The notes under the pieces are model-generated. The model had not been told where the DNA came from. It searched no databases and saw nothing but the letters and a program-made list of their open reading frames with translations. 64,000 bases of DNA from Pseudomonas sp. QS1027 (GTDB lineage: Bacteria; Pseudomonadota; Gammaproteobacteria; Pseudomonadales; Pseudomonadaceae): positions 372,001 through 436,000 of the forward strand of contig NZ_PHSU01000003.1 of assembly GCF_002814235.1 (NCBI RefSeq), given 5' to 3'. This document shows positions 34,268-43,111 of the stretch, piece by piece; within the stretch, counting starts at the first letter, position 1; each line of letters opens with the position of its first letter. Both the position numbers and the translations under genes were made by a program.

Positions 34268-34561
34268 TTACGACGGGCTCAGCTTCGACTTGATAAGCCC
34301 GACGATGACCATCAGTACCCCACCGCCCACGCCGCCGCTGGCAATGCTGCCGAGGATCGAGGTCAGGTCCAGTGCGCCGTTACCGCTGCCCACGCTGCCG
34401 TTGGTGAAGAGATCGAGCAACTGCCCGCCGAGACCGCCACCTAGAATGCCGAGGATGGAATTGATGACCGGGCCCAGGTTGTATTTCTGCAGGACCGACC
34501 CGGCCACGTTACCGCCCACGGCGCCGCTGATGGCTTGAATCAAAAGACTGACGATGTCCAT
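34268..34561 (-). CDS. Glycine-rich small membrane protein, unknown
   Basis: 97-residue hydrophobic protein dominated by Gly/Ser/Leu (GILGGGLGGQLLDLF, GSIASGGVGGGVLMVIVGLI), with Gly-zipper-like spacing and a C-terminal membrane helix ending KSKLSPS. GGAGG nine bases before the ATG. No catalytic motif. Similar short Gly-rich proteins are found in many Pseudomonas genomes; function unknown. It ends eight bases from the convergent SelW-like gene. Confidence 0.7.
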   Translation of the reverse strand: MDIVSLLIQAISGAVGGNVAGSVLQKYNLGPVINSILGILGGGLGGQLLDLFTNGSVGSGNGALDLTSILGSIASGGVGGGVLMVIVGLIKSKLSPS

Positions 34562-34712
34562 GGATGAAACCCTCCAACATGTTGATAGGAGGGCCGCTCG
34601 AATCGAGTCGATTCAGGGGGGAATCACTGCTGCTGTCGTCGAGAAACCCTGATCTCCGTGAACGACAGCAAACTGTTGCGGATGTCACCAGTATAGGCGG
34701 ATTGGGTTTTCG

Positions 34713-35606
34713 TCAATGTACTGACGCGGCTTCCTGGTTTTCCCGCGGTGCGGCCGCTGCGCCCAGGCGGCTGGACACCACGATGGCGAGAATGATCAGG
34801 GCGCCGCCGATCAACATGCGCAAGGTCGGGTTTTCGCCGAACAGCAGCCAGGCCGCGGTGATTCCGTACACCGGCTCCAGGGCAAAGACCACCGCGGCGG
34901 TGCGTGCCTTGATCACCGCCAGGCTGGCCACGAACAGACTGTGGGCCACAGCCGTGCAGAACACCCCGAGCAGGCCGATCCACAACCAGTCCAGCGCCGG
35001 CACTTGCGCAAGTCCAGGGGCGGCCCAGGGCAGCAGGCAGACGGCGACCACCAGGTTCTGGCACAACGCTGCCTGCACGGCGGAAATCCGTCCGGAGCCG
35101 GCGCGATTGGCCAGCGACAGCAGTGAGAACAGCAGGCCGGACAGCACGGCCCAGAGCAGTCCGCCGGTGGCCTGGCTGGCGAGGTCGAAGTCCGGCGTGA
35201 CCAGCACCAGGCCGATGCTCACCAGCACCACCAGCAGGATTTCATTGAAGCGGATACGTTCGCGGAAGATCAGCCCTTCGAGAAGCACCGTAAAGGCCGG
35301 AAAGCTGGCGAAACCCAGGGTCGCCACGGCCACGCCGGCGACTTTCACTGCAATGAAGAAGCTGACCCAGTGCCCGGCCAGCAGCAGCCCGCTGAGCAGC
35401 AGGCGCCGCCAGTCCTGTGCCTGCAACGGTTGCCAGCGATGGTTGCGGGCCAGGCGGGCGAACAGGCTGAGGGCGAGCACGGCAAAGATGGCCCGGCCGA
35501 AAACGATGATCGCCGGGGCGGCGCTCGCGAGTTTGCCGAACACGCCGGTCAGGCCAAACATCAATGCGCCGATATGCAGGGCGCCCAGGGCGGAACGGGG
35601 AGTCAT
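34713..35606 (-). CDS. EamA/DMT family transporter
   Basis: 297-residue inner-membrane transporter with ten predicted helices in two EamA halves (HIGALMFGLTGVFGKLASAA; FVALEPVYG-like segment VVFALEPVYGITAAWLLFGE near 240). AAGGA seven bases before the ATG. An AraC-type gene ends 87 bases upstream on the same strand, so the two may form one transcript. Substrate unknown, probably metabolite export. Confidence 0.85.
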   Translation of the reverse strand: MTPRSALGALHIGALMFGLTGVFGKLASAAPAIIVFGRAIFAVLALSLFARLARNHRWQPLQAQDWRRLLLSGLLLAGHWVSFFIAVKVAGVAVATLGFASFPAFTVLLEGLIFRERIRFNEILLVVLVSIGLVLVTPDFDLASQATGGLLWAVLSGLLFSLLSLANRAGSGRISAVQAALCQNLVVAVCLLPWAAPGLAQVPALDWLWIGLLGVFCTAVAHSLFVASLAVIKARTAAVVFALEPVYGITAAWLLFGENPTLRMLIGGALIILAIVVSSRLGAAAAPRENQEAASVH

Positions 35607-35693
35607 GGCGGTCCTTGAAAACGCTGACAGACAGAGCCGCAGTCTAGAGGGCGGCCGCTACGCCTGTCTGTCGCGTGCCTGCTGTCGTTTGTC

Positions 35694-36443
35694 TCAGGAC
35701 TCGCGTCTTAGCGCGCCGGGCGTGCGGCCGAATTCACGGAGTACGGCGGCGGCAAAGGCGCTTTGCGACTGGTAGCCGACGCGGCTGGCGATCTCGCCGA
35801 TCGGCAAGGCCGACTCACGTAGCAGCCCCAGGGCGATATGCAGGCGACGGCTGCGCAGATAGTCCATGGGCGTCTGCCCGCATTCGGCGACAAAGCGCGT
35901 ATGCAGGCGGGCGCTGGACAGGTTGGCAATACGCGCCAGATCGGTCACCTGCAGCGGGTGGGCCAGGTGGCGATCGATATGGGCGTTGAGGGCGGCCAGG
36001 GGCAGGCGCTTGCCGCCGAATGGGCGGCTGCCGGGGCTGTTCAGGCTGGCGAGCAGCAGCACCGCGCCCTGTTGCGCGATCAGCGGGTCGTCCACGGGGC
36101 TCGCCGCCAGCCACTGCACCAGTTGGCTCTGGGCGGCGTCGAGGGTTCGTGGCCCGGCGGTGTCGAGCAGACGCCGGCTGGCCTCGGCATGGTCGCCGAG
36201 GGTGTTCAGCAACCAGCGTTCGTCCGGCACATCCAGCACCAGGCAACGGCTGCCGTTGGGGCTGGCGCAGACGTGATGGGCGTCGCAGGGAATCACCGCG
36301 ACGCTTTGCTGCACCACCTGGCTGCCGTGGCCCTCGATCTCGAAGTCGAGCCGGCCGGACAGGCCGAACACCAGCTGCGCATGGGCGTGGCTGTGGTTGA
36401 TCAGGTCGGGGCTGTAGTGGCGCAGGGTCAGGATCGGTCCCAT
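35694..36443 (-). CDS. AraC family transcriptional regulator
   Basis: 249-residue regulator: N-terminal cupin-like domain with HSHAHAQLVFGLSG, C-terminal double HTH (LTDLARIANL-type seen as VTDLARIANLSSARLHTRFV and IGEIASRVGYQSQSAFAAAV). ATG 36443 follows AAGGAG at eight bases; the longer frame to 36500 has no ribosome site. Such short AraC proteins often control an adjacent exporter, here the EamA gene downstream. Confidence 0.85.
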   Translation of the reverse strand: MGPILTLRHYSPDLINHSHAHAQLVFGLSGRLDFEIEGHGSQVVQQSVAVIPCDAHHVCASPNGSRCLVLDVPDERWLLNTLGDHAEASRRLLDTAGPRTLDAAQSQLVQWLAASPVDDPLIAQQGAVLLLASLNSPGSRPFGGKRLPLAALNAHIDRHLAHPLQVTDLARIANLSSARLHTRFVAECGQTPMDYLRSRRLHIALGLLRESALPIGEIASRVGYQSQSAFAAAVLREFGRTPGALRRES

Positions 36444-36572
36444 CGCGGTCTCCTTGGCGTCGTCGCAGTTTACACCGCTTGCCGTCCGGGCGGTTGTCAT
36501 CGGACTGCCATGTAGCTGTCATGGACTATTAACTGCCCCGGTGCAAGCTCAGGAAAAATCCGGAGAATGCCC

Positions 36573-37394
36573 ATGACCCGTGCGGAGCTCGCCAAACCCA
36601 GCCGTAAGCAACGTGTGCGAACCCTGTGGATTTCCGACGTGCACCTGGGGACCCGGGACTGCCAGGCCGAACATCTGTCGCAGTTTCTCAAGGGCTATCA
36701 GGCCGACCGTATCTACCTGGTGGGCGATATCATCGACGGCTGGAAGATGCGCGGCGGCATGTACTGGCCGCAAGCGCATACCAACGTGATCCGCCGGCTG
36801 CTGACCATGAGCAAGCGTGGCACCGAGGTGATCTATGTCACCGGCAACCACGATGAGTTCCTGCGCCGTTACTCCAAGCTGATCCTGGGCAATATCCAGC
36901 TGGTCGACGAAGCGGTGCACCACACTGCCGACGGGCGCAAGCTGCTGGTGATCCATGGCGACCAGTTCGACGTGATCACCCGTTATCACCGCTGGTTGGC
37001 GTTCCTCGGCGATTCGGCCTACGAGTTCACCCTGACCCTCAATCGCTGGCTGAACCATTGGCGGGCCCGCTACGGTTATGGCTACTGGTCTTTGTCGGCC
37101 TACCTCAAGCACAAGGTCAAGACCGCGGTCAGCTTTATCAGCGACTTCGAAGAGGCCATCGCCCATGAATGCGTGAAGCGCGGGCTGGACGGGGTGGTCT
37201 GCGGGCATATCCACCATGCCGAGATCCGCAAGGTCGGCGCAGTGGACTACCTCAACTGCGGCGACTGGGTCGAATCCTGCACCGCCCTGATCGAACACTG
37301 GGACGGCACCATCGAGCTGTATCGCCTGGCGGATGCCCAGGCGAAAGAGGCGCAGCTCAAGCTGGAGCTGGAGAAAGTCGCCGAGTTGGGGTGA
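36573..37394 (+). CDS. UDP-2,3-diacylglucosamine diphosphatase-like metallophosphoesterase
   Basis: 273-residue calcineurin-type phosphoesterase of the LpxH2-like group found beside true LpxH in Pseudomonas. Metal-site motifs: WISDVHLGTRD, LVGDIIDGW, GNHDE, HGDQFD and GHIHHAEI. LpxH cleaves UDP-diacylglucosamine in lipid A synthesis; activity of this branch is inferred. ATG 36573 chosen, with GGAG seven bases upstream; ATG 36567 is one base from that site. Confidence 0.85.
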   Translation: MTRAELAKPSRKQRVRTLWISDVHLGTRDCQAEHLSQFLKGYQADRIYLVGDIIDGWKMRGGMYWPQAHTNVIRRLLTMSKRGTEVIYVTGNHDEFLRRYSKLILGNIQLVDEAVHHTADGRKLLVIHGDQFDVITRYHRWLAFLGDSAYEFTLTLNRWLNHWRARYGYGYWSLSAYLKHKVKTAVSFISDFEEAIAHECVKRGLDGVVCGHIHHAEIRKVGAVDYLNCGDWVESCTALIEHWDGTIELYRLADAQAKEAQLKLELEKVAELG

Positions 37395-37540
37395 CCCCGC
37401 CGTTATCACTCCGTCCGTGGGACCCGCGCATACGGACTTGCCCCCTGGCTTGCCAGTGCGGCCAACGCGACCACTGTAGCCCGCTTGCCGGCGATGAGGC
37501 CGTTGCGGCTGCCATCGTCAGCAAGCCAGCCCCCCCGGGC

Positions 37541-37852
37541 CTAAAACGGCACCTTGCCGAGGATCATGTCGCGAAACATGACGAAGTCACCGAGCAGACT
37601 GTAGAAGGGATGTTCAAAGGTGGCCGGGCGGTTCTTCTCGAAGAAGAAATGGCCGACCCAGGCGAAGCCATATCCAGCCACTGGTACCGCCAGCAGCAAC
37701 CCTCCCGAGGCGCGACCGATGGCCAGCGCCAGGAAAAAGATCACCAGGCTGGTGCCGATGAAATGCAGCCGACGGCAGGTACTGTTGCCATGTTCGCTCA
37801 GGTAGTAGGGATAGAACTCTGCGAAACTATTGAATCTTTTAATGTTTTCCAC
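37541..37852 (-). CDS. DUF962/Mpo1-like membrane protein
   Basis: 103-residue membrane protein of the DUF962 family; the yeast member Mpo1 is a 2-hydroxy fatty acid dioxygenase. NSFAEFYPYYLSEHGNSTCR and RRLHFIGTSLVIFFL carry the conserved His residues, then GHFFFEKNRPATFEHPFYSL. GTG start at 37852 with GGAGAG seven bases upstream. The much longer open frame on this strand is the shadow of the AraC gene at 38012. Confidence 0.85.
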   Translation of the reverse strand: MENIKRFNSFAEFYPYYLSEHGNSTCRRLHFIGTSLVIFFLALAIGRASGGLLLAVPVAGYGFAWVGHFFFEKNRPATFEHPFYSLLGDFVMFRDMILGKVPF

Positions 37853-38011
37853 GGGTAACTCTCCGCGTTGACGACCTCGCCCACGGTGGTTTCCACGGGG
37901 AGCATATTTGAGTCTAGAGTGATTGGCAGCGGCTACCAGTGACAATAGGCGCCACTTTAGTATCCTTAGGCCACTAGTCGTCCTATACGACTTATCATGC
38001 AAGAAAAGGCC

Positions 38012-39073
38012 ATGAGCGAGAGAACGACTTCTGCAAGCTGGGCGATGGGGATTGTCAAGGCGCTGGAGATGGATGGCCTGGATTGTCGCGTCCTGTTCAG
38101 GCAGCTTGGGCTCGATTATGCGGCCCTGGACGATCCCGATGCGCGCTTTCCCCAGGATTCGATGACGCGCCTCTGGCAACGCGCGGTGGAGCTTTCCGGC
38201 AACCCGGCGATTGGCCTGAACATGGGCCGGGTGGTGCGCCCTGCGTCCTTTCATGTCGCCGGTTACGCGCTGATGTCCAGCCAGACCCTGGCCGAGGGTT
38301 TCAGGCGCCTGGTGCGTTATCAGCGGATCATCGCCGAAAGCGCCGACTTGAGTTTTCGTCTCCTGCCCGAAGGTTATGCGCTGATCCTGACGGTGCACGG
38401 CGACCATCTGCCACCCACCCGCCAGAGTGCCGAGGCCTCCATGGCCTGTGCCCTGGCGCTGTGCGGCTGGCTGACCGGACGGACCTTGCAGCCGCGCAAG
38501 GTGCTGCTGCAGGGGGCTGCGCCGGAGGATATCGGTCCTTACAGGGAGGTGTTCCATGCGCCGCTGGTGTTCAACGCACCCTACGATGCGCTGATCTTCG
38601 AGCAGGCCGACATGGAGGCGCCGTTGCCGACCGCCAACGAAGCCATGGCCTTGCTCCACGACCGCTTTGCCGGTGAATACCTGGCGCGGTTCTCGGAAAG
38701 CCGGGTGACCCACAAGGCGCGCCAGGTGTTGTGCCGCCTGCTGCCCCAGGGCGAACCCAAGCGCGAGGTGGTGGCGCAGACCCTGCACCTGTCCCAGCGC
38801 ACCCTGCAGCGTCGTTTGCAGGAAGAGGGCACCAGTTTCCAGACGCTGCTCGACGATACCCGCCGCGAGCTGGCCGAGCAGTACCTGGCGCAGCCGCGCA
38901 TGACCTTGCTGGAAATCGCCTACCTGCTGGGTTTCGCCGACCCGAGCAACTTTTTTCGCGCCTTCCGCCGCTGGTTCGAACTCACGCCCGGCGAGTACCG
39001 GGCGCGGCTGCTGGGGGCGGTGGCCTCGATCAATGACGCCAGAATGCGGGAATACACAGAACGAACACTGTGA
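38012..39073 (+). CDS. AraC family regulator with Arabinose_bd-type sensing domain
   Basis: 353-residue regulator of the OruR-like group: N-terminal ligand domain (about 20-220, for example GNPAIGLNMGRVVRPASFHV) and C-terminal HTH (VAQTLHLSQRTLQRRLQEEG; LLEIAYLLGFADPSNFFRAF). Start uncertain: ATG 38012 has AAGG only two bases upstream, ATG 37997 has none. Its 3' end overlaps the convergent trkH gene by 44 bases. Ligand and targets unknown. Confidence 0.85.
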   Translation: MSERTTSASWAMGIVKALEMDGLDCRVLFRQLGLDYAALDDPDARFPQDSMTRLWQRAVELSGNPAIGLNMGRVVRPASFHVAGYALMSSQTLAEGFRRLVRYQRIIAESADLSFRLLPEGYALILTVHGDHLPPTRQSAEASMACALALCGWLTGRTLQPRKVLLQGAAPEDIGPYREVFHAPLVFNAPYDALIFEQADMEAPLPTANEAMALLHDRFAGEYLARFSESRVTHKARQVLCRLLPQGEPKREVVAQTLHLSQRTLQRRLQEEGTSFQTLLDDTRRELAEQYLAQPRMTLLEIAYLLGFADPSNFFRAFRRWFELTPGEYRARLLGAVASINDARMREYTERTL

Positions 39074-40484
39074 TGATTTCCAGCCGGCCGAGCAGCATGC
39101 CCAGGGACAGGATCCACTTGGCACCGTCCGGCAGGGTGGAGAAGTTGCCGGATGGCCCGATCACCTCGCCCAGGCCCGGTCCCACGCCGGAGACGGTACT
39201 GGCGGCGCCGGTAAGGGCGGTCATCCAGTCCAGGCCCAGTAGCGACAGGGCCAGGGCAATGGCGCAAATGGTGATGGCGAAGAAGAACGAGAAGGTCAGG
39301 ATCGAACGCACGATTTCTTCGTCGAGGCGGTGACCATTGTATTTCTGCTTGATCACTGCCCGCGGATGGATCAGCTGGTTGAGGTTGGCCTTGAGCAGGA
39401 TGTAGGCCACCTGGAACCGGAACACCTTGATCCCGCCGGCCGTCGAACCCGAGCAGCCACCGACGAAGCCCAGGTAGAAAAACAGCATCAGCGAGAAGTT
39501 GCCCCACAGGCTGTAGTCGCCCAGGGCGAAGCCGGTGGTGGTGACCACCGAGGTCACGTTCAGTGCCACATGGCGCAGGGCGTCGAGCCAGTGCAGGTTG
39601 GTGGTCCACCAGTACCAGGTGCCGAGTACCAGCCAGGTCACCAGCAACAAGCCGAGCAAACCCTGCACCTGCTGGTCCTTGAGCAGTGCCTTGCGGTGGC
39701 CACGCAAGGTTGCCACGTAGAGGGTGAATGGCAGGCTGCCGAGAATCATCACCACCACGGCGACCCAGTGCACCGTCGGTTGACTCCATTTGGCCAGGGA
39801 CTGGTCCGAGGTGGAGAAACCACCGGTGGAAATCGCCGACATGGCGTGGTTGATCGCATCGAACAGGCTCATGCCGGCCCACCAGAACGCCAGGCTGCCG
39901 AGGATGGTGATGCCGATATAGGCGGTGACGATCAGGCGCGCCACCATGTGCGAGCGCGGCATGACCTTTTGCGAACGGTCCGAGGATTCGGTCTGGAACA
40001 GGCGCATGCCGCCGATGCGCAGCAGCGGCAGGATCGCCACCGCCATGCCGATAAAGCCGATCCCGCCGAGCCAGTGCAGCAGCGAACGCCAGATCAGGAT
40101 GCCCGGGGACATGTTGTCCAGGCCGCTGAGCACGGTCGAGCCGGTGGCGGTGATGCCCGACATGCTTTCGAAAAAGGCGTCGGTGTAGCTGGTGTGGAGG
40201 GTCAGCACGAAGGGCAGCGCGGCGAAAATGCACACCACCACCCAGCTTGAAACTGTAAGAAGGTACATATCCCGGGGGCGCAGGTGCACCTGTTCCGGGC
40301 GACCGCGGATCACCAGCGCCAGGCCGGCGAGGAAGGTGATCGTACTGGCCCAGAGAAAGGCCGGCAGGTCGCCGGTGCGTTCGAAGATCAGCAGGACCAG
40401 CATGGGGATGGCCATGCTGACGGCGAGGGTAATCAGGAAGATGCCGATGATGAAACCGATGATGCGCAGGGTCGGCAACGCCAT
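39030..40484 (-). CDS. trkH: Trk potassium uptake system protein TrkH
   Basis: 484-residue K+ translocating subunit, which works with TrkA. Four membrane-pore-membrane repeats with selectivity-loop sequences SGITATGSTVLSGLD, MSAISTGGFSTSD, SVVTTTGFALGDYS and ASTVSGVGPGLGE. Length fits TrkH. The start MALPTLRIIGFIIGIFLITL at 40484 is chosen from this helix; the ribosome site is weak. Overlaps the convergent AraC gene by 44 bases at the 3' end. Confidence 0.93.
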   Translation of the reverse strand: MALPTLRIIGFIIGIFLITLAVSMAIPMLVLLIFERTGDLPAFLWASTITFLAGLALVIRGRPEQVHLRPRDMYLLTVSSWVVVCIFAALPFVLTLHTSYTDAFFESMSGITATGSTVLSGLDNMSPGILIWRSLLHWLGGIGFIGMAVAILPLLRIGGMRLFQTESSDRSQKVMPRSHMVARLIVTAYIGITILGSLAFWWAGMSLFDAINHAMSAISTGGFSTSDQSLAKWSQPTVHWVAVVVMILGSLPFTLYVATLRGHRKALLKDQQVQGLLGLLLVTWLVLGTWYWWTTNLHWLDALRHVALNVTSVVTTTGFALGDYSLWGNFSLMLFFYLGFVGGCSGSTAGGIKVFRFQVAYILLKANLNQLIHPRAVIKQKYNGHRLDEEIVRSILTFSFFFAITICAIALALSLLGLDWMTALTGAASTVSGVGPGLGEVIGPSGNFSTLPDGAKWILSLGMLLGRLEIITVFVLCIPAFWRH

Positions 40485-40604
40485 GAAATAAGCTCGGGAA
40501 AGGGGGACAGGCGCCATTTTACCTGTGACCCCGGTCATGTAAACCGGCACGGCCGCGCAGGATCTGGCTAGAATAGCCCGATCATTTTCCAGAGGAGGTG
40601 GCCG

Positions 40605-41165
40605 ATGGAGGCTCTCGATAATTTGCTCAACCGTGTTTCCGCACCACGCTTGCTCGATCCGGCACCGACCCAGGCCCAGCGCGATCTCCTGTTCGCCGCC
40701 GCCATGCGCGCACCGGATCACGGGCAACTGCGGCCTTGGCGTTTCCTCACCGTGGAAGGCGCGGCCCGTGAGCAATTGGGTAGCCTGCTGGCCGAAGCCG
40801 TGCGCCTGCAAGAGGGCGAAGCGAACCCGGCGGCCATCGACAAAGCCCACGCCATGCCCCTGCGCGCACCGTTGGTGATTGTGGTGGTGGCCCGTTTGCA
40901 AGAGCACTTCAAGGTGCCGAAGTCCGAGCAGTTGCTGGCGGCCGGTTGTGCGGCCCATGGCATCCTGCTGGCGGCCCATGCCCAGGGGATCGGCGCGGTG
41001 TGGCGTACCGGCGACTTGTCCTATTCACGTCATGTGGCCAAGGGCCTGGGGTTGGGCGACGGCGAGGAGGTGATTGCCTTCCTGTATCTGGGGACGCCAC
41101 AGAACGAACTGCGCCAGCCACCGAAGGTCGATCTGACGGAGTTTGTCAGCGCCTGGTCGGCTTGA
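40605..41165 (+). CDS. Nitroreductase family protein (YdjA-like)
   Basis: 186-residue FMN-binding nitroreductase of the minimal YdjA type: MEALDNLLNRVSAPRLLDPA, AMRAPDHGQLRPWRF (phosphate/FMN loop), AAGCAAHGILLAAHAQGIGA and GLGDGEEVIAFLYLGTP. AGGAGG seven bases before the ATG. Divergent from trkH. Physiological substrate unknown. Confidence 0.9.
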   Translation: MEALDNLLNRVSAPRLLDPAPTQAQRDLLFAAAMRAPDHGQLRPWRFLTVEGAAREQLGSLLAEAVRLQEGEANPAAIDKAHAMPLRAPLVIVVVARLQEHFKVPKSEQLLAAGCAAHGILLAAHAQGIGAVWRTGDLSYSRHVAKGLGLGDGEEVIAFLYLGTPQNELRQPPKVDLTEFVSAWSA

Positions 41166-41244
41166 AATGTTTTCTGAAGCTTCAGGCTGAGACAGCAGGC
41201 GTTCATAGGGCGTAAACTGGTTTGCGTCTACACCGGAGGCCATT

Positions 41245-41436
41245 ATGAGCGCCCAACTATCCCCTATAGTGTCGGAATTCGAGACTGAAGAGCAGGCAGC
41301 CAGCTATGACCGTTGGTTTCGAGCCAAGGTGCAGGCTTCCCTGGATGACCCTCGCCCTAACGTTCCTCATGATGATGTGATGGCGGAAATGCGTGCCTTG
41401 ATCGCTTCGAAGCGCGATAGGAACGACGCGGGTTGA
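41245..41436 (+). CDS. Antitoxin of ParE-type module (stability determinant)
   Basis: 63-residue antitoxin: MSAQLSPIVSEFETEEQAAS, then YDRWFRAKVQASLDDPRP and PHDDVMAEMRALIASKR, the usual sequence of the RelB/ParD-like partner of ParE toxins in Pseudomonas. GGAGG seven bases before the ATG. The toxin reading frame overlaps its 3' end. The penultimate-codon context GAC-GCG-GGT-TGA creates ACG where an overlapping ATG toxin start would be expected (GAT would give ATG). Confidence 0.88.
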   Translation: MSAQLSPIVSEFETEEQAASYDRWFRAKVQASLDDPRPNVPHDDVMAEMRALIASKRDRNDAG

Positions 41437-41695
41437 GTGGCGGCCCGAAGCTCGGGCCGAACTCCGTGAGATTCTGAATTACATCGCTGATCGAAATATT
41501 GTGGCGGCCGAGAATTTAAACGACGCCATTGAGGCTGCGACCTCAGCTCTTCCTCGACACCCCTGCTTATATCGGTTTGGTCGTGTGCCTGGCACTCGTG
41601 AAATCATCGTGCATCCAAACTATCTGGTGGTTTACCGCATTACAGATTTCATCGAGATAGTCACCGTGCTGCACGCACGGCAAGAGTATCCCTGA
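41426..41695 (+). CDS. RelE/ParE family toxin, canonical start codon missing
   Basis: Plasmid-stabilisation type toxin frame. Sequence reads VEWRPEARAELREILNYIAD ... RTREI-type GTREIIVHPNYLVVYRI and ends TVLHARQEYP, a complete ParE. The family starts two codons before VEW; here that codon is ACG (41426-41428). No ATG, GTG or TTG lies in frame between the stop at 41399 and the GTG at 41501, which would drop about 25 residues. Translation may use ACG or be lost; given as 41426 by homology. Probably a weakened or silenced toxin. Confidence 0.7.
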   Translation, partial: TRVEWRPEARAELREILNYIADRNIVAAENLNDAIEAATSALPRHPCLYRFGRVPGTREIIVHPNYLVVYRITDFIEIVTVLHARQEYP

Positions 41696-41702
41696 CAGCC
41701 AC

Positions 41703-43037
41703 TTAAACCAGTGCCCCAGGCTCCAACGGCAGATCAAGCTTGGCGATAAACCCGCCCTCGGGGTGGTTCGCCAGCACCAGGCTGCCGCCATGCCGCTCCG
41801 CCGCCCGCCGGGCAATGGCCAGTCCCAGGCCGTGGCCCGGGGCGGTCTGTCCGGGCGCCCGGTAGAAGGGTTCACCCAATTGCGCCAGATGCGCGGCTTC
41901 CACGCCGGGGCCATGGTCGCGCACGCTGATTTCGATGCGTTCACCCTGACGTTGCGCAGTCAGCTCGATGGCCTGGCCCTCGGGATTGAAGCGCTGGGCG
42001 TTGCGCAGCAGGTTATCCACGGCGCGTTCGATCATGGTCGGCCAGCCCTTGAAGCTCAACGGCGGCTCGCTGTCGAAGTGCACCGTCTGTTCCGGACAGC
42101 CCTGGTTGGCGTCTTTCTGCAAGGTGGTGAGCAGCGCGGTGAGGTCGACCTCTTCGGCGCTGGCCTGGTCGGAGTCGACCCGGGCCAGGGTGAGGATTTC
42201 GCTGATCAGCGCTTCCAGTCGGTCGCACTCGCGGGTCAGGCGTGGCCAGAGTCGTTCGCGCTCCTCGGGGCCGGCGCGCTCGGCCAGGGCCAGGGCAATG
42301 CGCAGGCGTGCCAGTGGTGAACGCAATTCATGGGAGACATCCCGCAGCAGTTGGCGCTGGCTGCCGATCAGGCTTTGCAGGCGTGCACCCATCAGGTTGA
42401 AGTCCTTGGCCAGCACGCCGAACTCGTCGCGCCGCCCCGCCAGTTTTGCCAGGCTGTTCTGCTGGTAGGTGGTCTGCCCGAGGTCATGCACCGCACCACG
42501 CAGACGGCTCAAGGGACGGGTGATGGACAAGGTCACCAGCAGACTGAACAAGGTCAGCACCACCAGGGCAATCCCCAGGGCACTAAGGGGGCGCAACAGG
42601 CTTTCGCGGTGCCAGGCGTCCAGTTCCGGGTGGGGGATGCGATAGATCAGCAGGTAGGTCTCGCCGCTCTTCGGACTGGTGTATTCGACCGTCAGGCGCC
42701 GCCAGGGCAGCTTGCGGTCATCGTTGTTCTGGCGCGCTTCAAAGGCCGCGGCCCGACGTGGAAAGGTCCCGCGGACCAACGGATCGCCGCCTTCGTTAAG
42801 TACCTGCACATCAATGTGATAACGCTGCTTGCGCTGTTCCAGAATCGCCTGGGCGGCTTCTTCGCCCTGGCTTTCATAGGTTTGCGTCCATTCTTCGGCC
42901 AGGCTGTTCAGCCCCGGATGACGGCTGAGAATCCAGTTGTCCTGGTTGAGCACGTGCATGAGCAGAATCGATAGGCCCGCGACAAGGGCAATGGCCAGCC
43001 AGAAGCTGGCCAGGATGCGCCAGAACAGTGATCGCAC
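41703..43037 (-). CDS. cpxS: Sensor histidine kinase CpxS (CpxA-like)
   Basis: 444-residue inner-membrane sensor kinase of envelope stress: TM1 (about 8-28), periplasmic loop (about 30-150), TM2 (about 152-172), HAMP (ITRPLSRLRGAVHDLG), His phosphoacceptor H236 in LRDVSHELRSPLARLR, then N box (NLLRNAQRFN), G1 (DHGPGV) and G2 (GHGLGLAI). Last gene of the cpxR-spy-cpxS set on the minus strand, matching PA3204-PA3206 as recalled. The stop is seven bases from the ParE stop. Confidence 0.9.
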   Translation of the reverse strand: MRSLFWRILASFWLAIALVAGLSILLMHVLNQDNWILSRHPGLNSLAEEWTQTYESQGEEAAQAILEQRKQRYHIDVQVLNEGGDPLVRGTFPRRAAAFEARQNNDDRKLPWRRLTVEYTSPKSGETYLLIYRIPHPELDAWHRESLLRPLSALGIALVVLTLFSLLVTLSITRPLSRLRGAVHDLGQTTYQQNSLAKLAGRRDEFGVLAKDFNLMGARLQSLIGSQRQLLRDVSHELRSPLARLRIALALAERAGPEERERLWPRLTRECDRLEALISEILTLARVDSDQASAEEVDLTALLTTLQKDANQGCPEQTVHFDSEPPLSFKGWPTMIERAVDNLLRNAQRFNPEGQAIELTAQRQGERIEISVRDHGPGVEAAHLAQLGEPFYRAPGQTAPGHGLGLAIARRAAERHGGSLVLANHPEGGFIAKLDLPLEPGALV

Positions 43038-43111
43038 AGCAAGTCCTCAACCAAACGCTACAAACGAAGAAAGCCCGACGGCGGTGGCCGTCGGGCTGGA
43101 GCATAAGCGGA

